Source of the DNA: Pyricularia pennisetigena
Taxonomy: Eukaryota > Ascomycota > Sordariomycetes > Magnaporthales > Pyriculariaceae
Direction of reading: 5' to 3'
NCBI RefSeq assembly: GCF_004337985.1
Contig: NC_043740.1
Location: 2,703,616 to 2,767,615 of the forward strand
DNA: 64,000 nucleotides
Shown: positions 13,227 through 26,379 of the stretch, piece after piece
Position numbering within the stretch: the first letter of the stretch is position 1
Layout: the number at the start of each line of letters is the position of its first letter
The notes under the pieces: model-generated
Told to the model about the DNA's origin: nothing
The model's database searches: none
What the model saw: the letters and a program-made list of their open reading frames with translations, nothing else
Made by a program: the position numbers and the translations under genes

Positions 13227-16200
13227 ATGCTGCCCCTAGTTCAGATGCACCAAATGGTGCCCACGCCGCCTCACCTCGATCCTCATATCGACCACCTCGA
13301 CCAGGTTTCACCTTTATCGAACATTAGGCCCGGCTACATGGCCCAGCACTCATACCAGCGTCAACAACCGAGGTCCTCTAATCAGTATCCGAACGCCAAC
13401 CGGGCCCCGACCACGTTTCCCATACGTAGCTCGCAGCCCGCTCAGTCACCGTACCATAGCCAACCGACAGGTTTATTTAACCTAGACCACATACAGCGTC
13501 AGGCGGAGCATAGTCAACACCAACTACGGAGGAAGACTCCAAGCGGCACGATAGATGCGGGCTACGATGGCTCTCCGGCTGGCACATTCGGCCCGCCGCC
13601 GCTCAAGCAGCTTATCATACCGGCTAACTCGAAAATCTACCCTACAGCCTTTGTGCAGACCTGCTCACAGCCCCCCAGTATCAACAATAGACAAATGCCA
13701 TTGTTGCCTACCTCGAACTGGCAATACCAACCACAGAACCAGCCGACCAACTTTGATAATTCTCAGCCTGCGGGATGGAATTTGGGTCAGGCAATACAGC
13801 CTGATGGCTCCCATTTGGCGGAGGGAAGTTCGGTGCCTTATTACCCTCAGCATTTATACGGCTGCGATCCAAGGTTACAAAATGTTTTCAGGCCAGCGTA
13901 CCAGCAAAAAATGGGTAGCACCGCTTTCAACCCTGCTGGGTTCACTCCCCCGCCCGTCTGGAGGGACACGGGAGTCTCAGACTATAGTCGCCAAGTCCCC
14001 TTGTCCAACTTAGGCTATATTCCCCAGAATGCAGTTGTCGACGCCGCCTACATGCCCAGCCAGCAATCAATGCACCACCCGCTTATGGGTAACTTTCTGG
14101 GCCAGGGCTCGTCAATGCGCGGGTCGTTACTGTCCGGGTTCGATCCAGACCCTAGTATGGCGCAGCAGCTTCAGAATTCTCTACCGTCTCAAGGTGCCTT
14201 AGACCAGCTTTCGCCCAACGGCGGGCATCTCAGTCTGCAAGGCGATGTGTCTACCCCCGCACAGTTCAAGGACAAGGCTCTCAGCCTTGCTCACAAAACC
14301 TATGCGTCACTGATTGACCATTTGAACAAGACGAAGCAGGCCCACTATGGCAAATCCATGCCCGGTATCAAAGGTTCCTCCAAGATGGTTGTGTTTCCAA
14401 CTGTGCCAAAGCAGCTTGTGTCCTCTCTCAACTCGCGACAACTGTCAGCTGCACATGTCAACGGCAATATGTTCGTCAATTCGAACCAACCTAATTTTTC
14501 ATACGCTGGCAAGGTTTATCATGCTGCGGGCATCAACCCCCTGGATCTACCGTCTCCTGTCAATAGCGCTAGGCATTCCCTCGAGATGCTCACTAATCTG
14601 TGTGAGCAGAGTGGGTGGAAGTGGATAGATGGTATGCTACTTGGTGGCTGTTTGCATTATGGACTCGAGCATTATGAGGAGGCTCTGGACTGGTTCCAAA
14701 GGATTGTAAATCTGGAGGCTCGGTCAGTACAGTCCCCCTCCCCTTTTCCCCCTGGCTTTCCGCAGTGTCTCAGCGAAGCATGATTCTATTTCTTGGTCAC
14801 GCTAAACCTGGCTCGTGGCACTCTTACTAACAAATTTAATTGCAATGCAGTCATGTGGAAGCCATCTCAAATATTGCAGCTACCCTTTACTGCCTCAACA
14901 GGCATGACGAGGCAGAAAAGCATTGGCTTGATGCTGTCAGCATTCGCCCCGCATACCTTGAAGCAGTAGAACATCTCGTCGGACTACTCTGCTCAAGTCA
15001 ACGCAGCAGGCAGGCTGTGGATATCATCGGCAACGTGCAGCAAAGGTTGCGCATGCCACAGCCTGGATCTTCTAACTGTAACGATGAACCTGCAAAGTCT
15101 TTCCCATCCCCCGCAACGGCAAATCAGCCAGGGTTTGGATCAAGTGGCTATATGATTCCTGGCCACGACAACGGACGCATGCTTCTATTAGTACACGCTA
15201 AAGGGAACATGCTTTACGCCTTGAAGGAGATTGAAAAGGCATCGGAGGCGTTTGAGGAGGTAGTCATGATCGCCATTGGCAGGAAAGCCCCAGGAATCCA
15301 AACCTTGATTCGCGAAATCCAGGCCGCATTGTCACCACGGGTGGCCTTCAACGGAGTTCGAACCACTGGCCAAAAGCCAAGCCCTATGCTCTTGCCTCCA
15401 GAAAAGGCAAAGCGCACAGCCGATATCTTGTTTGCAGGTACCCGCGGCCAGCTCCCTGGCCTGCGCTATATCGGCGAAGGAAAGCATCGAACATCGACAA
15501 TAACTACAACCAGCAACTCGTTACTATCACTGGCTAAGATCTTTCAGGACTCCATGTCGAGTGGTGGGCTGCCGCTTGGACAGGGAGGACAACCATCAGG
15601 GGTGGGCGATATTTTGGCGCTCTACTATCTTTCACTTTCACTGCAAGAAAGCCCATCAACGGCCAACAACGTAGGTATACTGCTTGCGAGTGTTCAGCAG
15701 TCTTCATCGCAGGCAGAGCCGCTCTCGGCCGAGTCTGCTGCCCTTGTGCAGCATATTCCTGGCATTGTCCGCGGCAGCGGGCTCGAGTTGGCGTTGCTCT
15801 ACTACCAATACGGCCTGACAATAGATCCGAACCACGTACACCTGCACACGAACCTCGGTAGCCTGCTCAAGGACATTGGACAGCTAGACATGGCGATTGG
15901 AATGTATGAGCGCGCAGTTAATTGCGACGGGAATTTTGATATTGCTCTCACGAACCTGGCGAATGCTGTCAAAGATCGTGGTCGTATCCATGACGCTGTC
16001 ATGTACTATAGGCGTGCTGTGGACGCAAACCCGAACTTCGCCGAAGCTGTCTGCGGACTATCAACTGCGCTGAACTCTGTTTGCGATTGGAAAGGCAGAG
16101 GAGGCGTCTATCTGTATGGCGGCAAGTTTGATCGCTGGCATGTGGATGAGGATGGCATGCTCAGAGATGTGCGGCAGAACCCGCAGGGCAGCGGCTTGAT

Positions 16201-18043
16201 GAAACGTGTCACAGAAATAGTCAAGCGCCAGCTCAACGAGTCTTCATCTTGGGGCCGTGGGACTTTGCAGGAAGCTGTCATCAAGATACTCAAGGTCCAG
16301 CTCGACAAACTGGTGGATGGGGAATTCGATCTGGAGGCCGAGCTGCGCAAATGGAACGGACTGGTGTGGGAGGGCTCCCGGATACTTCGCCTGATCGAAC
16401 GGTCGACGAGGGTCTCGATGAGGAACTGGTATCTTGATAAGTACGTCCAGGGCCGAGAGTCGGCGGAGGGGTATGCTCGGGCACGCCTACCTGGCAGCCT
16501 TTCAGTGCCTACAGCACCAACAGTACTGCCATTCCACACTTTCACGTGTCCTTTGACGGCTCGGGATATTCGTATGATCTCGCAGCGCAACGCACATCGC
16601 ATTTCCGCCTCAACACTACGCTCGCATTGGCTGCCCAGTACCGTCTACGAGCCTCCACCACCACCCCAGCCGTACCTCAACGTTGGGTATCTTTCTTCTG
16701 ACTTCAATAACCATCCATTGGCTCACTTGATGCAGTCTGTGTTCGGCCTTCACGACCAGTCACGCGTCAAAGCCCACTGCTATGCAACCACGGCCAGCGA
16801 CAAGTCAATTCACCGACAGCAGATCGAACGAGAGGCGCCAGTTTTTCGAGATGTGAGCAACTGGTCATCTGAACGGCTCGTCGACCAGATTGTGCGGGAC
16901 AATATCCACATCCTGGTCAACCTAAACGGCTACACTCGAGGGGCGCGCAATGAGATATTCGCTGCCCGTCCCGCCCCGATTCAGATGTCATTCATGGGGT
17001 TTGCCGGAACTCTGGGAGCAGAGTGGTGTGATTATTTATTGGCTGATACCACAGCCGTCCCACCCTCGACACTCCGTCCCTACCGGCGTAATGTCGATGT
17101 GCAGGATATATTTCGTGATGAAGGCGATGATGACAAGGGCGAGTGGATATACTCGGAGAACATCATTTATTGTCGGGATACTTTCTTCTGCTGTGACCAC
17201 GCGCAGTCGTCTGATGGGAATGACGACAGGAAGTTGACTTGGGAAGATGAGCAAGCAAGGCGCTGGAAGATGCGCAAGGAAATATTCCCCAACTTGCCTG
17301 ACGACGCCATCATCCTGGGCAACTTCAACCAGCTGTACAAGGTTAGTGAGAGAAGTCGATATGCCGTCCAGGTGGTTGTTGCCTTCTAACTTTTGGTGTT
17401 ATAGATCGATCCTACAACCTTCAGAACCTGGCTTAGGATTTTGTCTCAGGTTCCCAAAGCCGTCCTATGGCTTCTTCGCTTTCCCGAACTCGGCGAGTGC
17501 AACTTGCGGAATACCGCTAGGGCCTGGGCGGGTGAGAAGGTAGCAAGCCGCATCATATTCACAGACGTCGCACCGAAGCAGCAACACATCTCGCGTGCCC
17601 GTGTCTGCGATTTGTTCCTTGATACCCCCGAATGCAATGCGCACACGACAGCAGCGGATATCCTCTGGTCTAGCACGCCTCTGCTGACATTGCCGCGGTA
17701 TGAATACAAGATGTGCTCGCGCATGGCAGCCTCCATTCTCAAGGGCGCTCTTCCAAAGTCTGAGGAGGGCACTCGCGCCGCGACAGAGCTTATAGCATCC
17801 GACGAAAAGGATTATGAGGAGTCAGCAGTTGGTCTTGCCAACGGACTCAAGTACCGACCCAACGTTGAGAGGGGGTACGGCGAAGGTTCTGGTCGCCTCG
17901 CCGAGATGAGAAAGCTTCTTTGGGACAGCAAGTTTAGCTGTGCATTGTTCGATACCAAGCGTTGGGTGAGAGATTTAGAGGATGCCTACGACGAGGCATG
18001 GAGGCGTTGGGTCGCGGGCGAAGGCGGTGACATTTACCTTTGA
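13227..18043 (+). CDS. O-linked N-acetylglucosaminyltransferase-like protein (TPR plus GT41 domain)
   Basis: Three exons, 13227-14722, 14851-17341 and 17405-18043, give 4626 nt and 1541 residues; the intron at 14723-14850 has a clear ACTAAC branch site. Residues 1 to about 430 are rich in Gln, Pro, Asn and Ser and look disordered. TPR units follow near 470-535 and 809-909, the latter with typical LHTNLGSLLKDIGQLDMAI and ALTNLANAVKDRGRIHDA units. The GT41 catalytic half starts near 1102 (YLNVGYLSSDFNNHPLAHLM). It includes NGYTRGARNEIFAARPAPIQ, GNFNQLYKIDP across the last intron, and the donor-binding region ending HTTAADILWSSTPLLTLPR near 1409-1427. Enzymes of this family transfer GlcNAc (or fucose in SPINDLY types) to Ser/Thr of nuclear and cytosolic proteins. 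The long N-terminal region is larger than in animal OGT. Which sugar it uses cannot be read from the sequence. Confidence 0.92.
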
Positions 18044-19425
18044 TATGAATCTCTGAAGTTGTGGACATTTTGTCCATGTCTTGTTTTTTTGTTGGTGGTT
18101 ATCTGGCTTGGTGGTTATCTGGCTTGGTGTCGTCGTTCATCATTCGTCATACCCTATTCTGTAGCGATTTCTTATTGTCATTTTGTCGTGTTTCTTTGTT
18201 TTTTCTTTTTTTGTTTCTTCTTCTACTTTTTCTGTTAACTGATGGCTATATACGCAACTCGAGCGGCATAACGATGGGAGTTCTGGAGCACAATCTGGGT
18301 CGTCTGTCCCCCTGCCTTGCAGGTTTGGGGGCACGACTGAGTGTGAAAACATTGGATATTTTGTAACGTTTGGGCAGTTCATCTATCATGTTTGGTGTCG
18401 TCACATACCTGCTACAGCAACTGGATCTCCTTCACGGGACAATGTAGAACGAAACATGGGCGTTTTTTGTTGTTTCTGGATCATTTCAGTAGAAGACCTT
18501 TTCGGCGTTGGTGAGGTTTTGAGGTTAACCACCGGAATAGAGGACTCGTTCACCGCATGAAGAATTCTCTTTTACTGGGAAAATATATTCATCGTGGTTC
18601 ACATCACATTACATACACCCTTTATTCAACATGCTTGCTCGCCGCTGCTCATCATGCCTTTTCTCCTCCTGGCCAAAGTTTCGCTAGAAGGGCTTGAGGG
18701 GCAAACGCTTCATCATCATCTAGTCGCTCTTGTTATTGCTATTTTGACCATTCTCTCAGCCCCCATGGTATTATTCTACAAATACAATCATCCCCATCAG
18801 TCACACTTGGCTTACTGGATGTTGCGGTTTGAGTAACGTTTTTGTCCACGCTGGATAATGCGGCTCTTCGGGACCGGTAATGCACATCCTGCACTAGCAC
18901 AGGGCAATCCTATGTATCTTTCTTTGTTCGGAATCATCAAGGTCATGCGATACGAGACAGATGCGACTTGTTTTGCCGGGAAGGACAAACGGAGTTTATG
19001 CGCAACGGGGGAAAACAAGAAACAAACGACAATTTCTCCTCTCCGCGGCATATCATCCCTGAGCGCACACACACCCCAAGCAGGTGCTTTCACGGAGGTC
19101 TTGCCGCTCGTTTGGTGGAGACACAGGCGACGATGATGGCAAGTGTTTTCTCGTTTCCATTTCCTCTTTGGATGTTTTTTTTTGTGTTCTAGGTATTTGT
19201 CACCGAACTCTTGGAGGGGGGAGGGAGTTCTTGGCCTTCCCCGTTTATTCATATCAAGGGATATTATATTATCACGGGCAAGCCGCTCTCCCCATCTTGC
19301 CAAGCTCGTAATGAACGTTTCAAAAGGCAGTTTGGGGCTATAACGGGCAAATCACTAACCCCATGTGTATATTTTTCATCCGATCTTTCTTTGAAAAGAG
19401 AGTGACCAGAGGGAGAGTTCTCTCT

Positions 19426-19462
19426 CACACACACACACACACTCTCTCTCTCTCTCTCTCTC
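19426..19462. repeat. Compound (CA)n(TC)n microsatellite
   Basis: A run of alternating C and A to about 19442 passes directly into alternating T and C. It lies in the noncoding region 3' of the OGT-like gene. Confidence 0.9.
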
Positions 19463-20061
19463 CCTCTCTTCTTGACAGAATACGAGAAGGTATTTTAAGA
19501 CGGGCCGACGGACTATCAGCCCATTTCAATAGTATCATCTCTGTATTTCCCTATAATGACATGGGACGGGGGAGGGAAAGAAAAGAAAAAGAAAAGCCAC
19601 TGGAAAGTTACCCGTGCTCGTGACCAGTCTCAGTTGACTCTCTCCTTCTCTCTTTGGGGTTTTTTTTTTACTTTCTTTATCAAACTTTCTTTTTTTTTTT
19701 CTTGATTCCTTGGGGAGGTTGTTTTGATTTCCCTCCCCTCCCTGCTTAGGCCGCTCATCATCTTGAGGGTGGAGAGAAGGAGACTGGGGGGGAAACGTCA
19801 TGCCAGCTTCTTTTTCGTTTCTTTTGATCCTGGTTTGACGTTCATGCTTCGAGAAGACTTCCTGGAAAGAAATAACAAATTAATTTTCCTGGGCATATCT
19901 TGGTGTTTAGTGTGCAAGTTTGCTTCTTGGGGGACCGTCACTCAAGGAGTAAGTAACATGGTGGTCTGGTCAGCATAAACCTCGCCTTCTTTGCCTTGCT
20001 TGTCCATCCTTTGAGGGCCCAGTTCTTCTCTATCTAGCAAGGGCCATGAAATCGTAAAGCT

Positions 20062-20066
20062 TTTTT

Positions 20067-20097
<31 letters not shown>

Positions 20098-20098
20098 C
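20062..20098. repeat. (TTTA)n microsatellite
   Basis: Tandem TTTA units follow a short T run. A second short run of the same unit occurs near 20735-20756. Both are noncoding. Confidence 0.9.
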
Positions 20099-20681
20099 TA
20101 CCCATTTTCTCCCCCTTTTAATATCCCACCCTAACCGCCACATCGTCTCGCATGAAGCGGAGAAAAGTTGCGAGGACGACGGAAAGCTGAAGAAGCAAAA
20201 AAGCAAAAGCAAACTAATTGTCAGCTTCTAGAAGGTCCGGCACAACGTGAACATGACGGCCCCTGTCTTGTTTCCTGTTGCTCCCAAAACCCGGGGCCCG
20301 TTTTTTTTTTTCTCTTTCTGTGTTTGTTTTATCGCTTGCCTTTGCTTTTTTTGCTTCTTCACCTTCGCTTTTCTCAAGCGAGTTTCTGATTTGGTCATGC
20401 TTGTGTTAGACTAGGACGTTTCTTAATCAGAAATCTTTTTTTTTTTTTTTTGGAGGCTCTATTTTTTTTTATGTTTGTTATTATTTTTTAGTCTTCTTGG
20501 ACTTCCCGGAATGAAATCAAAGCGGGTAGGGATGGAGGGTGAAAATGCGCATCTTGACCAATGAGAATAGAGTGTCGCTTGATACATCGGCATTTCATTG
20601 CCCAACGTTGCATTCAACTGAGCTATAGGGAAACGACCATCGACCGTCAAACTCTGGGTCTCTCGTCTTTTTTCTAGGCGG

Positions 20682-20684
<3 letters not shown>

Positions 20685-20713
<29 letters not shown>
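20685..20713. repeat. (CT)n microsatellite
   Basis: Uninterrupted alternating C and T of about 29 bases in noncoding DNA. Confidence 0.9.
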
Positions 20714-20716
<3 letters not shown>

Positions 20717-21252
20717 CCTTGATTGTCTTTTTGTTTTATTTATTTATTTATTTATGTATTTTTTAACCTTGTTCTTGTCTCACGTGGTTCTCTCTATCAA
20801 TATTCTTCAGCACAGGTTTAAAAAAAGAACACTAGAGTAGCATCATCAGCAGGAACAAGAACCAAGAAAATTCAATAACGGCCCGGGTTTGGTATTATTG
20901 ATTTCTTTTTTTATTTTTATTTTTATGTGGCGTTGCCTCTACTCTGCTCCCTGCATGAAGGTGTGTTTGGCCTACGACCTGCAACCTGCCCATGCTGCCA
21001 CGGGATTGGTCGGCCCTCCCGGACGAACTTGATGTTCGCTAAGATTGCCCAAAATCATACTATTACTACCTTACCCTTCTTTTTTCCCTCCCCACTCTGG
21101 GGGCTATATGGCCTATATCCGACGGCAAAAGCTCTCTTGTGCGTTGTCTAATAATCGTTAGACCTTTGCTATAATGAGGCTGGTTCACGAATATATTAAC
21201 AGAACATGGCTATTCTTGGTGCTTGTCCCCTGGCAACGGGTTTGTGTGTGAT

Positions 21253-21263
21253 NNNNNNNNNNN
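21253..21263. other. Assembly gap (11 N)
   Basis: Eleven unknown bases in the noncoding stretch. The true size of the gap is unknown. Confidence 0.99.
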
Positions 21264-24200
21264 AGTAGCAAAGATCACCATTATAAGCCCGGCGGGTGAG
21301 TTCCGAAAAGGACAAACAAAACAACAGTCCACTTGACGTTAACAGGATTTACACATATCCACACAGACGCAAAAAGTGACAACGCTCTCTCCCGCGGTGA
21401 AAAATTTAAATGCCGAGTTGATTGGACAAAAATAAGTTTTTATTGTCTTTCTTTGCGAGTCCCAGACTGGAAATGATCTCCATCAGCAAGAGAAAAAAAA
21501 AACCCCCCACTCCCATCCTATCATGCATCGAGATGTGTTGAGGGCTTTCCCCTTGTTTCTACCCAAGTGTACGTTCTTGGGTGTACTCTTTTGTTTTGTT
21601 TCTGGCGTGACACCCCCCCACAGTCCATGACTGCCTCTCGTCAAAAGCAGTCATCATGCTACTAATGTACAAGACGGCGATTGTGACAAGCACAAAAACA
21701 ATTCAGACGTAGTCTGTGCCTTGTTAGTGACGTATTCGGGCTAGTGCGTTAAAGCACGAGAGACAATAAACCAAAAGAAAAGAAAAAAAAGGGGGGGAAA
21801 AATGCAACACCATGACATCCATGGACGGGAGGTGCTCCAGCATCAAAAATTTCTGGCCACAGCAGGAAAAAGTGCAAGCCTAGAGAGACATTCAACTGCC
21901 ACTTGTGTCGGCCGGCGTGGTCGCCAATGGTCATGCGCAGGAACAACGATAACGCTCACTAGCCTTCCGGTCGGGGAAAACCGGTTCGTCTTCCTAGATC
22001 CAGAAACCCAAACCTTTGACTCTCCACATCAAACATTCGGGCGTTGGCTCAGACAGACCTGACTGACGTACGGTATCGAATATCTTTTCTTTCTTGTTTT
22101 CGCCCAGTAGAGAGAGAGAGAGAGGGAGACAGACGAGATGACCACAAACGGTTTGACAACGGTGTTCATGAATCGACGAAACAGAAAAACAAGTAGATAA
22201 AGAACAAAAAGGGACGAAGTAGGACCAAAGAGAAACACCAGGGCGAAAAGAAAGCACAGGGCAGCGGCCGCCGTTTTGACCGACTAGTCTAGCGCCCCAA
22301 AAAGGACGGCGTGTTCAGGCTGCACTAGAGTATAGGCTTCGTGAGACGTTTGACACTAGAGCAGCCCCGTTCCTGTCGGAAGATATGCCGTGCATTTTTC
22401 CCCCAACGGATCACGTCGCCCCCCCTTAAAGGGGTAGAAGAAGTAGAGAGAAAGAAAGAAAAAAAAAAACGTGCGAAATCTGAGCCATCTCGCAGTAGCT
22501 GCCATCTGCCAGAGGTTCCTTAGGCTAACCGGGAAGAGGCATCTCAGGCAGTTGGATGCTTAGGTAGCCCCCCCCCCCTCAAGTCAGGTCTTGTCAAAAC
22601 GGACCGTAGGAAAGGCGTGTGCATATCTAGTCCAGGCTCAATACAGACCGTAGGTTAGCCCACCCTTTGCATTCAAAACCTGGGGTGGGGGCTTGATGCA
22701 AAACGTGCACTCGTACTCCGATCACATCTCTTGGGCCGGTAGATTGCTCCCATTGGAGGTCCAAACCCTCGAAACTTGGAATGAAGGCTTCCAACTCGTG
22801 GGCGAGACAGGAAGCAGAGGTAAGCTCCTCATAAGCTGCAAGCATGGAACATCCCAGAAAGCGAAAGGGGTTTATCGACAAAAAGGGCTATAGCAGAGAG
22901 GAAGGGTATAACAGAATGAAGAAAAAAAAAAACCCGCATGGCGTTCTCACTGCTATCCGTCAGTGGACAACAGCTCAGAGCCATGTGCAGTTTAGTGCAT
23001 CCCACTGGATCATACCACAAGTCTACCAGCTAAATGGTGATGGTGGTCACAATGACGGCAGATTTCGTGGCGTAAATGTGTGTTTATGCAACCATCAGAG
23101 GCTTGCTTTGATCATCCCCATGAAAGACTGGTTTATTATTCTCTCACACCACCTTGTAACAATAGTGGCGTATGTGTGCAGGACGTGTAAGGGGGAAAAC
23201 GAAATACCCGCCAGCACAGTTGACTGGCAATTTCTTCAATGAATGTTGATGTTAGTTACGTTACTCGACTTGTGTGCGTGTGTGCGTGTGTGTTATGTTG
23301 CACCTTCTTTTTGGGTATGACTGACAAACAGTTGCAGTAGTGTAGTGTACAATGTTAACGATGCAGGGTCGGATTTCGAACCCAAGTTCATCATCACTCG
23401 GCTCGTGGGTACCTTGGAGACGGCAACTTCCGCCCCGTAGGTAAGCCCCCCCCAAAATTGAGTGCGTCCTGGTCGTCTGGATCGAGCTGGCTTGGTCAAG
23501 AAGCACCAGGTTTGAGATGCCCAACGCGGCATAGCCAAGCCCACGAGGGACGGATGGTGGACCACCCGTAACTCAGCCTCTGATCCGGGCCAATGGAGTT
23601 GACGAAAAGGCAATCGCCGGCCGCGACTCTGGGAAACCAAAAAGTTCCACCCGAGAGAGGAGGGTACCGGGCAAGCCGGGTTGCCTCCGGAGGTTGAGAG
23701 TGACTCTCTCCACTCAGCCCTCATGTTCATTCATCCATCGAGGCAATGAGGGTGGAATGGTCACAGGTGACCTGGAATGTGTGCCCCCTCCATCTTCCCC
23801 CCTAGTCCAGCTGGACAGGGGCTTCTGTCGGGTTCATCAAGCCTAGTTGTGGGTAGGCGCCAGAATCTTGGTGGCTAGCGGCAGATGCAAGAGTGGTGCG
23901 CCTCGTGCGGGCTGGAAATAACGATGAGCTAGTGGGAAAAAAAAAAAAAAGAGGATGCCTTTTTTTTTTAGGGCGTCATGACATGACAGGCACTGTACTG
24001 TGTGAGATGCTGTATTGGTTTAGGTAGGTAGGTGGTATACGGAGAGCATGACCGTTGTTTGCATGGGCACCACCCCCCCTGGCAAATCTAGAATTTTCCC
24101 TATTCTTTCATTTATTTTTATTTCCTCAGAGAAAGTCGCGAAGCTTGCCATCTTGGGTCAGTTGTGGGATATAACAGTATGCACCAGAAACTTACTTGCA

Positions 24201-26348
24201 TCGGTTTCTAATTTATCTTGTGGTGAAGCGAGGTTGCATTCGAGCCAGGGTAGGATGGTGTTTTGAAACAAGCAAAGGACACAACTGTGCCTTAACACCC
24301 TTGTCCGCACTCACTTTCTCCACGAACAGAAAAACGTGCTGCCTTGTGTAATGGCAACAAGCACATATAGGGAGCGCTGGCAATAGCGATCGTAATTGCG
24401 TGCCAGGAAGTCTTGGAAGGGAGCCCAATCCCAGCTGGTAAGATTCAAATGGGGTTTACTTGTTAGTAGTCTTCCGTGCCCCTTTAGGTAGTTTTGTCAA
24501 ACCCCCCCACCCAACAGCCTACATCGAAACCGGTTCAGTCTTTCTTTGCCTTGCAGTAAATACGTAATTACTTCTTAGGCTTTGCCTGATTTGTATCTTT
24601 ATTTTATTTTAAGCCAACTTCAGATCTGTGTGACGGACAGTGATGATGAACAGACGCCCGATGGAATCAAGCATCACAAAATATCCGGGCAGGCTGCCAG
24701 TGTGGCCAAGATTCTGGCTGATGAACGCTGCCTTTGGGGCGTAGCTCAGCTGAGCAATTGAGCAAGCCTCATGTTGAGATTTTCGCTTGAAATCGCCCGA
24801 AGCGGGTGGCCAGCAGCGGCTGGCAGGGGTCTTCCATGAGGGTCAATAGTGGAGGGAGGGCAGACAGTCAGTCAGTCAGTTTGACCTGACTTCCTATAGC
24901 CTGTACAGCTGCTATAGCCAAGATACAGTGCTGTAGTTGATCCTTTCACCCACCCACGGCACTTTGCCGGGCCTGGCGCAGATCATTTCGCAACCGCTCC
25001 CCGGGCGAATTTGGGTGCCTGTCCAAGAAACAATTAAACACAATGGCAACGCAACGCAACGCCAACCCTTTGAGTCGCCTGAAATTCGGGGGAAAGAAAG
25101 GTGGGGACTGTTCCATGATCGATCCGCCTCGTATCTCGTGTATTGCCAGGGGGGGCGCGCTGACGTGCTACCGGAGCTCCCGTCGTCGGGCAAGCAGGAA
25201 AACTTCCCTGTAGAATGATCAGACAACGCAAACAAGAAGTGGAATTCATGGAGATTTTGTTTGATTTGTTTCCAAAACCCATGATTCCGGGTCCAGCGGC
25301 TGTGGTCCGGTCGCTCATCGGTGGAGATATCCGGACCTCTGGTAACTTGTAAACAAGGACTCGAGTCCCAACGGCGACAAACAAAGTACGTACGGCTCAT
25401 CCGTATGTACTGTAACATCGTTTCCAATTCGACAAATCAATATGTTCTTTTTTTGTCCTGTTCGATGGCGACAGCGTTCCATTGTCATCTCGACTGGTGC
25501 AGATGATGCATGATAAGGTGGAGTCTGCCGGTTGACAAACCGCCTCCTTTTTTGTTTTGCTTTTCCTTTCCTTTCTTCTTGTTTTGGCGTCGACGGAGAT
25601 GTGCGTTTGCAAGGGCCTTTTTTTTGGGGATGCCGGTCCAGTCGAGCCAATGGCGGTTACCTCCAGCCTCCATCGTCAATCTAATCAATCTTGAACTGGA
25701 GCTTGAAAACTTGCTACTGGTAGATGCTGTACAGATAATCCATAGAGGTAGGCAACTTTATGACGATGGCGACACGGTCCCCAGCAATTTGAAACAAGAA
25801 AACGAAATGAGCCGTCGTGTTGCCAGACCCCCAATGGAATCCAATCCAGTCGTATCGTGGAGATGGCGAGCGGAACGCCTCCACATCTACCTGCACCTAT
25901 ACTGTAACGCAAGGTATTAGCTACTCCGTAAATCAACGAGCCAAGTCTCCAAGATGCGATGCCTAGGAGCTTGCTGATTACTGAACGACCGCCGGAACTG
26001 TGGTTCCACTCAGGGCTTCCCTGGGAGTGGAGGGTAGCACGGCGGGACTGGGCTTTTTCCCCCAGGCATGGAGCATCGGTAATCTCCTGCCGACGGAAGC
26101 AGGGGTGAGAGAAACAATTTTGGAAGACTGCGGCAGAGTGGGTATGGAAGAATGGATTCGGCTGCGATGGATGTGTTCTTTGATCTCCTCCTCAGCTGGA
26201 CTCGGCGTTTTTGACGACATAATCAGTCAGAGGTCAGCACTGTAGGTAAAGTAAAGCAAAGTAAAGTAAAGCCGGCCTATGATCAATCAAATTGATCAAA
26301 AGCGGCATGACGATTTAGGGTCATCTAGGTGATTGGGATGTACGTGTC

Positions 26349-26353
<5 letters not shown>

Positions 26354-26379
<26 letters not shown>
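26354..26379. repeat. Homopolymer T run (26)
   Basis: Twenty-six T in a row in noncoding DNA. The length is liable to sequencing error. Confidence 0.9.

Noticed and set aside
12736..13239. Open frame of 167 codons overlapping the start of the OGT-like gene
   Set aside because: It has no ATG start and no protein-like conservation; it is probably leader sequence that happens to be open.
23366..23385. Minus-strand T-arm-like word GGGTTCGAAATCC
   Set aside because: The matching acceptor strand and A-box are absent at the expected distance.
24912..25427. 171-codon minus-strand ORF
   Set aside because: No family resemblance, no supporting splice partners, and overlapping equally long ORFs in other frames.
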